Shown here one piece after another: positions 1 through 11,724 of a DNA stretch of 64,000 nucleotides. Source of the stretch: Anas platyrhynchos (taxonomy: Eukaryota; Chordata; Aves; Anseriformes; Anatidae); NCBI RefSeq assembly GCF_047663525.1, contig NC_092602.1:7065501-7129500 (forward strand). The letters are read 5' to 3'. Position 1 is the first letter of the stretch. The number at the start of each line of letters is the position of its first letter. A program made the position numbers and the translations under genes. A model generated the notes under the pieces. That model saw only the letters and a program-made list of their open reading frames with translations. It made no database searches and was not told where the DNA came from.

Positions 1-1814
1 TGGCTTGTTCAGAGGAGGTATTTATTTATTCTCTGCCAATGACATGGGCTGACGGTGCCCTCTGAATTTCAAATAGGACTCTGCTCTGCTTTCACAGCCT
101 GTGTGGCTCTGCTTTAAAAAAAAAAAAAAAAATAGCCAGAGAAGAAATAAGCCCAAAAAGCTGAGACCTAATTTCTTCCTCTGGGAAGGGAACATTGCTC
201 CTCAGCTTCAAGGGCTCTCTCCTGGAGTCCTGTGAGCAGGCTCAGTGCTGTGCTGGCACCACGCACAGGGGATTAAGGGATGGGGATAAGTGTGAGCAGC
301 CAGAAAGTGCCTGTGGTTGTCCCAGGGGATGGAGGCTGGGGTCAGGGAGAGCCCCCAGGGGAAGTCACAGCCCATCCATTCACCTACCTCAGGTCTCCAG
401 CAATCCCAACAGGTGAAATCCCAGCTCCAAGGGACGTGGTGTCACCACAGGTGGAAGCATGGAAGGAAAACCATCAGGCTAGGAGGTGAAGCAGCTCGGG
501 TTATCGTGAGCTCTGCTGAAATTCACCCACACAGCAATACCATGCAGGCTCACATCCAGCAGCACAGCCCAGTGACCACCAAGTAGGTGTGCAGCAACAA
601 AATAGGTCCAGAACAGGTCACCCCACAGGCTGAGGTCCTCACCAAGAAGGTCTGTGGCCAGACACAGGCAAGGCTGAAGGAGGCACATCCACAGCAAAGC
701 TCAAAAAGTGAGTGGAGGCTCAGGTCTGGGCTTAAATAGACCCCAGCCGCAGGTGGAGCCCCCAGGTGAGGCTGCTCAGGGTCGTTAGTGCCTTGTGTCA
801 CCAAGGTGATGCTCTGGGCAAGGTGCTAGCCCAGCATCCACCTGAAATTCAGAGGTGTCCTTTGGTATGAATAAAGATCCCAGCTGGAAAACTTGTACGT
901 GGCAGCTCCTCATCCCAGGAGGGGATGGGGCTTCTCAGCCTGCATCCGAACCCGTTGTCTCGTGGCAAACGTGGTGCTCTTTGACTCACCTCGAGGAATA
1001 AAACACACATTTCACCCAATTTTGGTGGTGTTTGAGGGAGCTGGAACAGGCGATGGGGAAGAAGCACACGGAGAGGGCGGCTTCACCTCTTGGTGGGAAA
1101 GAACCACTGGCCACAGCCCGAGTGAAGTTCCCACTTTATGACATTATTTTATTTTTTTTTTTAACCAGCCTGGCTATTAACTTCGGTATTGGCTTAAACC
1201 CCCTGGCCTCAGGCACAAGCAAAGCAGAGCTCATAGACTGTAAATGTTAATACTGCTTTAGCACCTTTATAAGCTAAAAGGTGGATGCAAGATCTGGCGC
1301 ATTAATTCCTTTTTTTTTTTTTTCATCTTTTTAGCACATTTTGGGGTAATATGAATAATAAATATTTGAGCTGATGAAGGTTAATGGATGGGTAGCCCTG
1401 GTGACTGGCACTCCTGGGGGGAAGGCAGCAGCTCCCTTCTTCCCAGGGGATCCAGGGGGCTCCAGCAGCCGCCTATGGAGAGGTTGGGGGGCTCCTCATC
1501 AGGGAAATATCCAGGGCAAAAACTTCTTGGGGGGGTTTCACTTGTTAGCACTTCAAAGAAGAGCGCTGGGGCTGGTGGATGAGTGGAGATGGCCGTCCCT
1601 AAACTGCCCTGGGCAAAGCTTTGGGGAGAGGAGAGACACCTCCAGCCAGGACATCAGCCTGCAGTTTCCATCCAAAAAAATGCCAGCTTTGTCCAGCACA
1701 CAGCCCCAGCCTCAGAGCCCTTTGGGCATCTAATTCCCATGGAGGTGGTGGTGGTGGAGCACAGGAACTGATCCCTCAGGGGGTGTAATCCCAACTGACA
1801 CCCCCTCGTGCTGG
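1..1814. other. Intergenic, no gene recognised
   Basis: Moderate-GC DNA with an A run (about 115-132) and T runs near 1145 and 1311. Only short overlapping reading frames are present, and no family signature was seen. Confidence 0.4.
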
Positions 1815-2005
1815 GGGAACAACCCAGATCTCCCAGATCTCTGACCTGGATCTCCTAGATCACTGACCCAGAAATCCCAAATCTCCAATCCGAACCTCCC
1901 AAATCTCCCACACAGATCTCCCAAATCTCCCACCCAGATCTCCCAAATCTCCAACCCAGATCTCCCAAATCTCCCACCCAGATCTCCCACCCAGATCTCC
2001 AGACC
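1815..2005. repeat. Minisatellite built on CCCAGATCTCCCAAATCT
   Basis: About eight tandem units of roughly 22 bases containing AGATCTCCCAAATCTCC. Neighbouring copies are similar enough to suggest recent expansion. It lies in the distal upstream region of LHX5. Confidence 0.8.
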
Positions 2006-2579
2006 TCTGACCCCGCCTGGCTTTGCAGAGCCTGGGTCAGACCAGGAGGACTTTTGGTGGCCCACCTCTGGTGGACATCAACGTGGTGGGATGCGGGGAC
2101 ACCAGGGGCACATCCCTCACCCTGGCAGTCGGTTATGGGGTGGGTGGTGACAGCATGGCTAAAAGAAAGCCTTGTCCTGATCCCTCCTGCCCCAGCACCA
2201 GCCCAGGACCTGCCGCAACGCCCCGTGCCACCCCACGCGGGGACAATGCGGTGACAGGCACCTAACGGCACGCAGTGACCGTGGCGTGGAGCCAGAGGCA
2301 AGACGCACGACCTGCAGCTCTCCCCCTATTCCCCTCCCACCCCATCCACCTCCCCAGACCCCGATTTGGGGCCGGGGGCTGCAGCAGGGCTCCAACCCAT
2401 CCTCCTCGCACCGCGCTCGCTCGCGCGTGGCATCGCCGGGCCCCCCCCCCCCGTCCCTCTCCATCCTTGGGGGATATCAAGGGCAAGCAAGAGAAGGGTT
2501 ACCTGGAGGGAAGGGTTGCTAAGCAACCCCCCCCCCGACCCCCCCCCAAGCATCGCAAACCCAAAACTCGTTCCAGGCC

Positions 2580-2770
2580 TGCAACCAGATTAGCATATTA
2601 ATGAGGCTGTAATTTCCCCGGAATTGTCTGCGCGGCTATGCCCGCTCACAGCGGCACTGGCCCAGGAGTTTGCTATGCAAATAAACTGGTTTTACAGGCT
2701 GTGACTTAATTAACTCATCAAGTTCATCTTCCTAACAAAAAAGGCAGACTAACTGCGGATTAATGGACCT
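2580..2770. promoter_or_regulatory. Candidate conserved enhancer (POU/homeodomain motifs)
   Basis: An AT-richer island in very GC-rich surroundings. It holds an octamer ATGCAAAT (2675-2682), a palindrome TTAATTAA (2706-2713), GATTAGCATATTAAT near 2588, and an OTX-type GGATTA (2757-2762). Motif density 12 kb upstream of a neural LIM-homeobox gene suggests an enhancer. Conservation was not tested. Confidence 0.4.
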
Positions 2771-3189
2771 GTGTTTGCTCTTCTTTCTCTCGCCCCGGCT
2801 CCCCGAGGCACCCGCTCCCTCCAGACCCTTCCCTTCCCGGCCCCGCCAGGAGATAAATCCTGGGAAAAGAGATGGGGGGATCGCAGCACAGCCTCCTGCG
2901 GAGTCTGGGAGGTTTCCTCCTCGGCTTCAAGGGGAATAAGACGGCTCAGGCCTCGAGGATGGCAATTACGCCTCCAGCTGAAGCTGGCAGGTGACCACTT
3001 ATGAGGAGGAGGTGGCAGCGTCGCGGCGCTGTCCCCGTAAGGCGGATCAGGGGCCGGGTGTTTTGGGGACGGGGATTAAGGCTCGGTGCCCAGGTGAGCG
3101 CTGGCGAGCCCGCTCCATCCCCATAGGTGCAGGGTCAGGGCAGGCAGGAGGGATGCTCTCCCTCCTGGGTTAATTAGAGAGGTCCTTCT

Positions 3190-3480
3190 GGATGCATCCC
3201 ATGCTCAGCGGCTCTTTCTGCCTTTTGATAATGACCAGAAAAATAAATATAAGGATTTGCAGAGTCACTGGGAGAGAGTTCACATGGCCAAAAGTCTGTA
3301 TTCAACCACAAGCCCCCGGACTGGAGGCTTCTTGGAAAATTAATGTAATTATGGGTTTATTAATTTCCCCCTCGACTCCTGGCTTTTTTTGGTTCTCTCC
3401 CTCCCCATGTGAAGGAATTTCTGCAGGAGCTGGGTAGCCCATAGCTAGGATGGGAATGGTTGATTTGACATCTGTATCAC
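3190..3480. promoter_or_regulatory. Candidate regulatory island
   Basis: AT-rich non-repetitive DNA with TTAATGTAATTATG (TAATTA at 3346-3351), TTATTAATTT, TTGATAATGA and ACAAATTATG. It has no coding potential and differs sharply in composition from its flanks. Function is inferred only. Confidence 0.3.
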
Positions 3481-3699
3481 AAATTATGCCAGACTGAGGT
3501 ACGGGGAGCCCAGAGAGCCCGTGGCCATCCAGGGGTCCGGCTGCTCCATGCCCCGCTCCGCAGCCTCTCCCCAGCAGCTCCCAGGGCAAAAATCTGCACC
3601 TTAACTGGGAGAAAGCTTTGGGGCCTTCGCACCACATTCGGCCAAAACCCAGCCCTCTTCCAGCTGCAGCTGGCTCAGGATGGATTTAAGTTGCCGAAG

Positions 3700-3830
3700 T
3701 TGTTTTAAACTGGGTGAAGTCCTTGAAAACCAAGCTGCACCCCTGAGCTTCTCTGCATTGCCAGGGAAATGGACTGGCTGACCTAAAAGATCCTTTCCAT
3801 CTCTAATTTCTGTAGCTGTGTGATTCATCC
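3700..3830 (+). mobile_element. Possible 3' end of a CR1 LINE fragment
   Basis: The segment contains GGACTGGCTGACC, AAGATCCTTTCCATC and a TGTGATTC-type ending. These resemble the 3' tail of avian CR1 elements, in which a GACT..GATGATC segment is followed by CCTTCCA and ATTCTATGATTCT. No reverse transcriptase coding is present, so this would be a short, old, 5'-truncated copy. The match is judged by eye and is tentative. Confidence 0.35.
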
Positions 3831-6800
3831 CTCTTCTTTGAAAGTGTTTCCTACACGAAGCGCCTGGTAGAAGGGAAAAATGATACCAAATAATCTTTTT
3901 TCATTTCCCCTCGTCGTTGTCAGGGCTGATGAGAGGTGAGGGACAGCCGGCTGTGACACGAGCCGAGCAGCGGAACAGAAAAGGCAAAGCAGGATCCGGC
4001 TTGGCAGCCAGGAACGAGGCAATTCACGCAAGGCAGGATAGGAGGAGATGTTCTGGAGACATCCTTTCCAGGAACGCTGCCTTATTTCCTCGGACCCCGC
4101 CAAAATCCCGAGCTGGAGACAAACACATGCAGCAACTCTGTGCCAGAATCGGCGGTTCCCCAGGACCCTCTCCTATCTACCAGCACAGGACCACCAGAAC
4201 CAGCTCTGCTTTCAATGGTTTCACCATCCTGCAAGCAATTTCCCTGCTCCAAGCTTGTCTGGTTTCTTTATCCGTGAAGCTCCTGCAGCAAGGAGTCCCA
4301 CCGACAGCTCCGTGCCGGGAGGGACAACGCCTGTGGCTTGTCTTAAATGTTGCTTCCTCCGCCTCCAGCTGAGGATGGGAAAGGGAATTTAGCTTGGTGC
4401 TTTCTCCCACCAGCTGTAGCATGTAGGGAAAGCCTTCAAGGGCAGCACGAAAAGGAGAGCAGAAGCTCACCACATCAGCCAAGTCCCCCAAAGCATGCGG
4501 GTGAGCAGCATTGGGTCCCGAAGCAGTCCAGCGTGGGAAGGGATGAGATGGGACCCCAAACCTGGGCATGGGATGGGAGAGCCTCCTGGGCTCGCAGGCA
4601 CCAGCACATCCCTCAGCCGCCCGTATCTGCTCTGGCTGGGGCAGGACAGGGACCCCAGGAGCCCTCTGCAGTCCCCATGGGCACCGTGTCCTCCCCTTGG
4701 GGGATCCCTAAAACCTCAGTGGATATGGGGTGACATGGCCTTACCTCCTCCGTTACACAGCTGCTGTCCCCAAAAGTAGGAACATGGGGGAACCAAAGGG
4801 ACAAAATCCTGTTTGAAAGCAAACCCTGGACCTGATCCCGGTCCCTTTACCAGCCAGTTCCCAGCAGTGATTCGGGGATCAGAGGTGGCACAAAGTACGG
4901 GCACCTGTCTTCAGCTGTCACACCAGAGGTGCTTTTTTGATGAGTTTTTGTGACCATAACATAAGACTTTCAGCTCTTTTTATTTATTTTTATTCTCTTT
5001 TAATTGTTTTCCTTCATTTTCTGGGAGAAAGTAATATAAACTGGGAGAAGTAATATAAACCAAAGCCCTCCTAGAGCACCCTTCGCCGCTAAATGCATGC
5101 ACACGGATGTTCTGGAACAAAGCCTGAAGGTTTGGTGTACTGTCAGAGCCAGGGAACTACCCAAAACCTGAACATCTTCCCAGATACCATCCCCCCATGA
5201 GTATCCTTTTTAAGACAGGCATTCCAGGACAGAGATTTTTATTTTCCTTCCTCCTGTGCAGCCACAGCTTCAACAAAAGGGGAAAAGCATTTCCCTCGCC
5301 CACACCCGGTGGCACGGGAGAAGGGGGGACACCCAAGAGGACCAAGTGGTGAGGATCCAAGCTGGATCTCCACAAGGCAAAATAACAAAAAATGGCCCTT
5401 TTATGATTAACGAGGAGAGTGTTAGGACCGAGGGCGATGGCAACTTCTCCAGTCTGAGCTGTGGGAGGGGAGGTGCTGCCGAGCCCGGCGTCGCGGGGCA
5501 GGATGCCGAAACCACCGGTGCTCCGCGGGAGGCCAGGCTGCGTAGTCGCCGGGGTCCCTTCTGGCCCTAAAACCTCTGAATCTATTGACGCTCTGAGGCT
5601 TCAAAAGCAGCAGCTGCTCCTGCGCAGCACCTAGTCCTCAGAAGCGCCTGGAATAATGGATCCATATTGTGCCAATGCATACTAATGTTAAGATACATTT
5701 GCGGCACACAATGTGGTGGCTGCGGAGACACCCGGGTGTCAGATCGAATCAGCGTCAGCGACACGGCGCGCCAGGACCTCGCGGCAGGTCCCTCCTGGCT
5801 TCTCCGCTGGGAAGCCGTGGCTCCTTTGAAATTATTGTGTTTACCCCTTGTGTGAAAAAAATAAATAAATTGTCCCAGGCTCACCGCAGGGCTGGTGGCG
5901 GCAGCTTGCCTGCTATCCAAAGGGTTGGAGGTGCGGGTGTGGGGGGAAACAAAGGGAGATGCTGCACGAGGGGTGACCGGAGAGCTCTGAGGTGCAGCCT
6001 CCTGCACCCTGCTCATCTTCTCTCATGCACCAGTGCAAGGAAATGAAGATCCAGGGCCAGGGGCTGCTGCCAGCTCTGTCACAGCCCCTGCTCAAGCCCC
6101 CAGAAGTTGCACAAAGCCAGGACCTGCGCCTGCCCCTGCCAGGTCTCATCACCCCCTCTCGAGCGCAGGATGAAATTCGGCTTCTGCGGAGAGAACGCAG
6201 CCTCTGGGGCTGCCACCGGGTATTCGCGATGCTGGGTCACGGAGGAGCAAGCCCCTACCTTGTCCAAACTCCCTCTGCACCCAGAGCAGTGTGAGCAGAA
6301 CTGGGGGGGGTGCACCTGCGTGGTTTGGGGTGGTGGCACACGTGCGTCTGCGTGCAACGCCTTCCCATTTGCATTTACCCATGCAGACACTTCGTCTTTC
6401 TGTAATAAGCGTGCCTGCATCAGCCTGCCCTCTGTTCCCAACCCAAATCTGCACGAGCCCATACGGGAGGCTGCCCAAAACATCATTTGTTCACAGGAAG
6501 GCAACAAAGCAGAGCGCAGCCCAGCAGCTCCCTTGTATTAGGGCTCGTTGTTCCCCTCGCTGAGCCACCCAACCGCCCCGGTGCCGGCAACCAGGGGGCT
6601 TTGTCACCGCCCAGGCACTGCAAGGGTTAAATCCATCCGCACAGGGGCTTTGGGACTCACCTGAAGGGGCACCGGAGGCTCCCTGGGGGCTCCTTGGGGG
6701 GGGGTCTCTGCCCTGCAGAGCATCCCCCCGGGCTCGACCCCGCCACCAGCTGGCCCAGGTGAGGAGCCCCCCCCGGCTCCAGCTGGAAGAGGGAGATGGG

Positions 6801-7100
6801 CAACCTGTCCTGCTCCAAAATGTAATAAATAAATAAATAAGGATGAGAAGCATTTAAAGAAAAAACGTGAAGAAGCCGACTCCAGCTGCTTCCCCAGCCC
6901 ACGGGGGACTCCTCTCTCCTTCCAAGCCTCCAGCCCTACAGGGATCCTACTCCAGGTGACGGGGACCCACCTGGAGCAGGGCCCCTTTTGTGCCCCTGGG
7001 CACGGTGAAGAAGGGAGTGGGGACAGCAGGAGGAGAGGGGAAGGGAAAAGAAAGCAAGGTCGCCACGTGCCCAGGTGACGGTGACAGCCCGGGGGGTACC
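3830..7100. other. Intergenic, mostly unremarkable
   Basis: Apart from the island at 5575-5720 and a T-rich patch at about 4975-5035, I see no repeat, RNA gene or coding signal. Reading frames are short and overlap on both strands. Confidence 0.4.
5575..5720. promoter_or_regulatory. Candidate regulatory island
   Basis: A complex, non-repetitive segment with ATTGTGCCAATGCAT, TACTAATGTTAAGATAC and an E-box (CAGCTG). It lies between GC-rich stretches and has no reading frame of note. Conservation is untested. Confidence 0.25.
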
Positions 7101-7114
7101 GAGCCCTGAGCCCC

Positions 7115-7120
7115 TTTATT
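7115..7120 (-). terminator. Isolated AATAAA on the minus strand
   Basis: GTTCAATAAAGGGG on the minus strand resembles a real polyadenylation context. No matching gene is recognised on this strand at higher coordinates. It could belong to an unrecognised non-coding transcript. Confidence 0.2.
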
Positions 7121-7844
7121 GAACCCATGGCAGAGGAGATGGGGTCACCACGCTGGGTGTTGGGGGGGGGACACGTTATAGGGTGGTAGGTGTGTGTGTG
7201 ACACGATGGAGAGCTGCGTTACGGGTGTAGGGAAGGGGTCTGTGTGCACGTGTGCGTGCCCAGCAGTGGGACGTGCACATGGACACACATAAAGGGGCAG
7301 GGGGCAGCTGGCGGTGCCCCCCGTCCAGCCAGGGAATGCCAAGGAGGCACCTGGCAACCCAAATTCTCGCTGTCCTGGGGGGCAGCACAGGGGGATTGTG
7401 CCGGAGGAGAAGCAGATGCATCCCAGCATCACCTTTCTGCAACACCCAGGGTTTGCATTTCTTTTTGTCGGCTGCCTGGGTCCCCCCACAGACCTGGGGC
7501 TGCCACATTTTGGGGGGGAGCAGGGGCTGTGCGTGCCCGCCCCACCGCTGGCAGCTTGGTTTTCTGCTTCGGTCCCAGCAGAAGAAGGGCTTCGTGCTGG
7601 GACCCCCCGGGGCTGGGGTCAGTGGGGTGCTGGGTGCTGGACATGGGAGCTCCGAGGGTCTTCCCCTCCGATCGTCATGTCTGCAAAATTTCTGCTCTTT
7701 TGGCAAACGGAGCTCTGTGGGGGAGGAGGGAGAGCGGGGGGAAAGGGGGGAGAGACGGGGAGATCGGTGCTGGAGGTGTGTGTGTGAAATGGGAGAGAAA
7801 TGAGGGAAAGTGGGGGAAATAAAGGGGATGTGAGGGAGGAGGAG

Positions 7845-8105
<261 letters not shown>

Positions 8106-8718
8106 AAAGAAAATCAAAAGGAGGAAACAGAAAAATAGGAGAAAAAAATAAGAAAAAGACAAAGAAAGAGGAAAAGAAAAAGGAAAAAATGAAAAGGAAA
8201 GAAAGAAAGAAAAAGAGAGAAAGAAAGGAAGAGAAAAAGAGGAAAAGAGGAAAAGAGGGAAGAGGGAAAAGAGAAAAGGAGAGGAAAGAAAGGAAAAAAA
8301 TAGGAGAAAAAGGGGCAAACGAAAGAAAGAGAAAGAGGTAAAGAAAGAAAGAAAAAGTGGGAAACAGAAAGATAGGAAAGAGGAATAAGAAAAAAGAAAA
8401 AAAAAGGTAAAGAAAGAGAAAGAAAAAGGAACAGAAAAAGAATGAGAAAGTGGAAAAATAAAGAAAAAGAAAAAGGTAAAAGAAAGAGAATGAGGAAAAA
8501 GGAAAAAAAAGAGCAAGAAAAAAAGAACGAGGAAAGAGGAAAAAAGGAAAAAATAAAAAAAGACGAGAAAAAAGAGGAAAGAGAAAAAAGAAAAGAGGAA
8601 AAAGAGGAACGAAGAAAGAAAAGAGAGAAAAGAGAGAGACAAGGAAAGGAAAAGAGAGGGTGGGAAAAAAAGAGAGAAAAAGAGAAATCGAGAGAGGGAA
8701 AAATAAAAGAAAACAAAC
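8106..8718. repeat. Degenerate polypurine tract following the (GAAA)n array
   Basis: About 0.6 kb in which almost every plus-strand base is A or G, with rare C or T. It looks like a decayed older part of the adjacent microsatellite. The minus-strand reading frames rich in Phe, Leu and Ser here are artefacts of this composition. Confidence 0.85.
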
Positions 8719-9750
8719 GGGGGGGGGGGAGCGAAAGAGCGAGAGAGGGAGCGGGGCCGGGGGGGGCTGGGGGGGCCGGGGCCGTTCAGGACCCTGGAGA
8801 GGGCCGGGGGCGGGGCGGGGGGGGCGGGTTGGGGACATGGGGGGGGGTCGGGGACACGGGGGGGGGGGGCTGGGGGACACCGTGGGCTCCCCCGGGGGGT
8901 TCTGCAGCCGGTGCCGGACGCGCTTCAGGGGGGGCTTTGAGTGTGTCCCCCCTCGCCTCGGCCCCGTTATATACCCATGGGGGGGGGTCGGGGTACTCTC
9001 AGCACCCCCCCCGTGCCCCCCCCGCAGCTCCCAGCGGCACCACCCGGCCCCAAACCCTGCCCGCGGGTGCGGGCCGTGCGCCCTCCCCCCCCCCCCCCCC
9101 CATCCCCTTTTCCCTATTTCCCACGAAAAAATCAAAGCTGGGGAATGGAAACGAATGGAAGGGAGGGGGGGGCACAGCCCGACGGGGACACCCCCATCTC
9201 CATCAGCCCTTCCCCACCCCCTTTATTTTCCCACTTGGGGTTCCCATTTAGGGTTCCCATTTGGGGTTCCCATTTACCCCACCACCACCGCCCCCCGACG
9301 GCAACACGGGGGGGGGCGACAACCCCCTAACCTCGGGCTTTTCCCTCCTCGGGGTGGCCACCACCGTACCCCGGAGTGCCCCTTACCCCCACCCCTTATC
9401 CCCTAGCCCCCCCCCACCAACCCCCGCAGTCTCTCCGGGGGTCCCTGCCCCGACGGGGCGCCCTCCCCACGCACCGGCTCGCTCCGTCCCGCCGCAGCTC
9501 CGCGCTCGCCGCCGCCTTTTCTCATGCAGATCCCCCTCCTTTCACACCTCCCAAACAAAGGCAAAGCGGGGGCATCGCCTCGCCGTGTCAACACACACCC
9601 TCATTAGCGCCGCTACGGCGGGGGGGGGACGGCCCCGAGCCGAGGAAGGGCTGGGGGGGGAGGTCGCACCGACGGGAGGGTGCGGCAAACCCAGGAAATT
9701 TGGAGAGGGTTTTGCGCCCCCCCCCTCTAAAACCCCTCCACGCCACCCCA
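8719..9750. other. G-run and CpG-rich block, no gene recognised
   Basis: The stretch at 8719-8880 carries many runs of four or more G on the plus strand, so G-quadruplexes are possible. The rest, to ~9,750, is CpG-rich with long C runs. Open frames are present but show no recognisable domain and overlap on both strands, as expected for GC-rich DNA. Confidence 0.5.
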
Positions 9751-9787
9751 AATAAATGAAGTGGCCCAAGCTCAGGTTCGGTTTATT
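9751..9787. terminator. Facing AATAAA hexamers (plus at 9751, minus at 9782)
   Basis: A plus-strand AATAAA (9751-9756) and a minus-strand AATAAA (9782-9787) lie 25 bases apart. Such pairs occur where two transcripts converge. No coding exon is recognised on either side, so any transcripts would be non-coding. Confidence 0.2.
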
Positions 9788-9929
9788 GCAAGGTGCAAGG
9801 GGGAGGCACATACGAGGCTCCGGGGGGGTGGGGGGGTGGGTTGGGGTTTGTTTTTGGGGTCCCAAACAGCAGGGATGGAGAGCAGGGGATGGGGACGGGG
9901 CCCTGGGATGGGGCTGGAGCTCGGGGAGG

Positions 9930-10030
9930 GTGGGTGTGGGGGTAATTAAAGCCTCTCCAATTACCGCCACCCTCGGAAATTGAAAAAATAGATATAAAAA
10001 AATTAAAAATCAACCGATTCAAACAGCTGT
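9930..10030. other. Short AT-rich island in GC-rich DNA
   Basis: GGTAATTAAAGCC, CCAATTACCGCC and an A/T-rich run with ATATAAAAAAATTAAAAATC lie between CpG-rich blocks. It could be a small regulatory element, or only a low-complexity patch. Confidence 0.25.
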
Positions 10031-10224
10031 GGGAAGGGAGAAGGGAAAGCGATCGGAGAAATCCCGACCGCCGGCCCCGCTGCCGCACCGGGAGAGGGCT
10101 GGGGGCTGGGGCCGGGGGTGGGGGGACAGGGGGAGGGAGTCGGGGGGGGGTCGGGGCCGGCCGCCCCCAAAAGCCGGAGAGCCCCGGGGCACCGGGGGCT
10201 GCGGTCTCCATCCCGCACCCTTCC

Positions 10225-10390
10225 CGCTTCTGGGTGTTTGTTTTTTTTTCCATTTCTCCTTTTTTTTTCCTTTCTCTTTTTTTTTTTTCTTTTAATTTTC
10301 TTATATTTTTTTTCTTTAATTTTTCTTTTTTTTTTTTTAACTTTCCTTTTATTTATTTTTCATTTTTTACTTTAAAAAAAAATCCCTTTT
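10225..10390. repeat. T-rich low-complexity tract
   Basis: Successive T runs separated by single C, A or G bases on the plus strand. No coding or structural signal is seen. It may be a decayed poly-T or retroposon tail, but no element is recognisable. Confidence 0.6.
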
Positions 10391-10399
10391 ATTTTCCCT

Positions 10400-11070
10400 A
10401 TAAACGGCCCCCAGGAGCCTGATCCCGGAGCCCCCCTCATCTCCTGCCGCCCCTTTTCGTTTGGTGCCGTTCCCCCCTCCGAAACCCGGGGATGGAGCTG
10501 GGAGGGGAGGCACCGATAAATCCGTTAAAACCAAGAAAAAAAGGTGAAAAAAAAAATCCCTTCGTTCTTCGTTTGGATTTCGTTTTTTTTTTTTCATGTT
10601 GGTTTTGGGTTGGTTTGATTGTTTATTTGTGTGTTCCCCTCCCGCTGGGCACAAAAACACCCGCGGCGAGCAAAACCCCCCCGGGCCGGGCTCCCCGGTA
10701 CCGAAAAGGGGGAGAGAGGAGGAGATTTGGGGTGGCACGGAGAAACCGGGAGGGGCACCGGGGCCCATCTTGGGGGCAGGAGATTGGGGTCGGGGTTGGG
10801 ATCCCTCCCGGCTTGGGGTCCCTTCTTGCCGGGGGAGCTCCGGGGGGGCTGTGGCGATGCTCGGGGCTCCGCAGCTCCGCAACCCCCAGCACCCCCCGGA
10901 CCTCTCGGAAATTTCCACGTCCCCTTTTAACCTTGGTATTAATTTAGGACGGATCTTTCTAAACGGCCCCGCAATGCATTCAGACGCTGCTGGAGGTTTA
11001 TCTTTTTTTTTTTTTCTTTTTTTTCCTTTTTTTTTTTTTTTTGTACCGTGGGTTATATTTACACCCAAAA
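10400..11070. other. Intergenic GC-rich DNA, no gene recognised
   Basis: CpG-containing sequence with T runs at 10990-11042. Overlapping open frames on both strands show no domain or splice pattern. Confidence 0.4.
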
Positions 11071-11079
11071 CAAAATAAT

Positions 11080-11260
11080 TACACTTTTGTTGGAGAGAGA
11101 AAGCTGGTGATTAGGCTGTGGCTCTTTGCAGCAAACCCTTTCTCAGTGGTACACCAGGACAATTTTTCACGGCTGGGTGAAATCAGACGCGGGAGGTAAT
11201 GAATCCTGTGAGCTATTTAAATTTACAATTTGTAACGCAGTCACTCAGAAACGCCTATGG
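11080..11260. promoter_or_regulatory. Candidate regulatory island upstream of LHX5
   Basis: Non-repetitive AT-rich DNA with AAATAATTACAC, GTGATTAGGC, GGTAATGAATCC and TATTTAAATTTACAA. It lies ~3.5 kb upstream of the LHX5 start codon, between GC-rich blocks. Enhancer function is inferred. Confidence 0.35.
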
Positions 11261-11424
11261 CCCGGCGACGAGATGCTTGCTGGGTTTGTTTAATGTTAAA
11301 ACGGCCCCGGCCCCCTTTTACCGGGGAGAGGAGGGGGCGGCTGCGGCATCCTCCGGCCCCGCTCCGCGCTGCACCCGAAAATAGGGGAAATCGGGGAAAA
11401 CCTCCACCAAGTCGGCGGCGGAGC

Positions 11425-11720
11425 ATCCTAGCAGCTAGATAATTAATTACAAAACACCGGGGGAATATGCAAACCGCGTATTACAAATTCTACAGGGCTT
11501 AACTGATTGGAAACAGATTATTATCTTGTTTGTCTTTTGTCTGTTTCACTTATCCCTCTGCCGTCTGTTGTGTTGTAAGTTGATACACTTTATTCTTGAA
11601 AGGGGATTTTTTTATTATTATTATTATTTTTTTTTAGGGTGTAAATTCCATCGACATCTTCTACAAGCGACGCCGCTTCTCCGTGCGCTCCCCTGTTAAA
11701 ACACAACGGGTTGGTTAGGT
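11425..11720. promoter_or_regulatory. Candidate regulatory island upstream of LHX5
   Basis: TAATTAATTA (11440-11449) is followed by GAATATGCAAACC (POU-like), AACTGATTGG, ACAGATTATTATC and TTTGTCTTTTGTCT (SOX-like). The sequence is non-repetitive and unlike its GC-rich flanks. Function is inferred. Confidence 0.35.
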
Positions 11721-11724
11721 GCAT

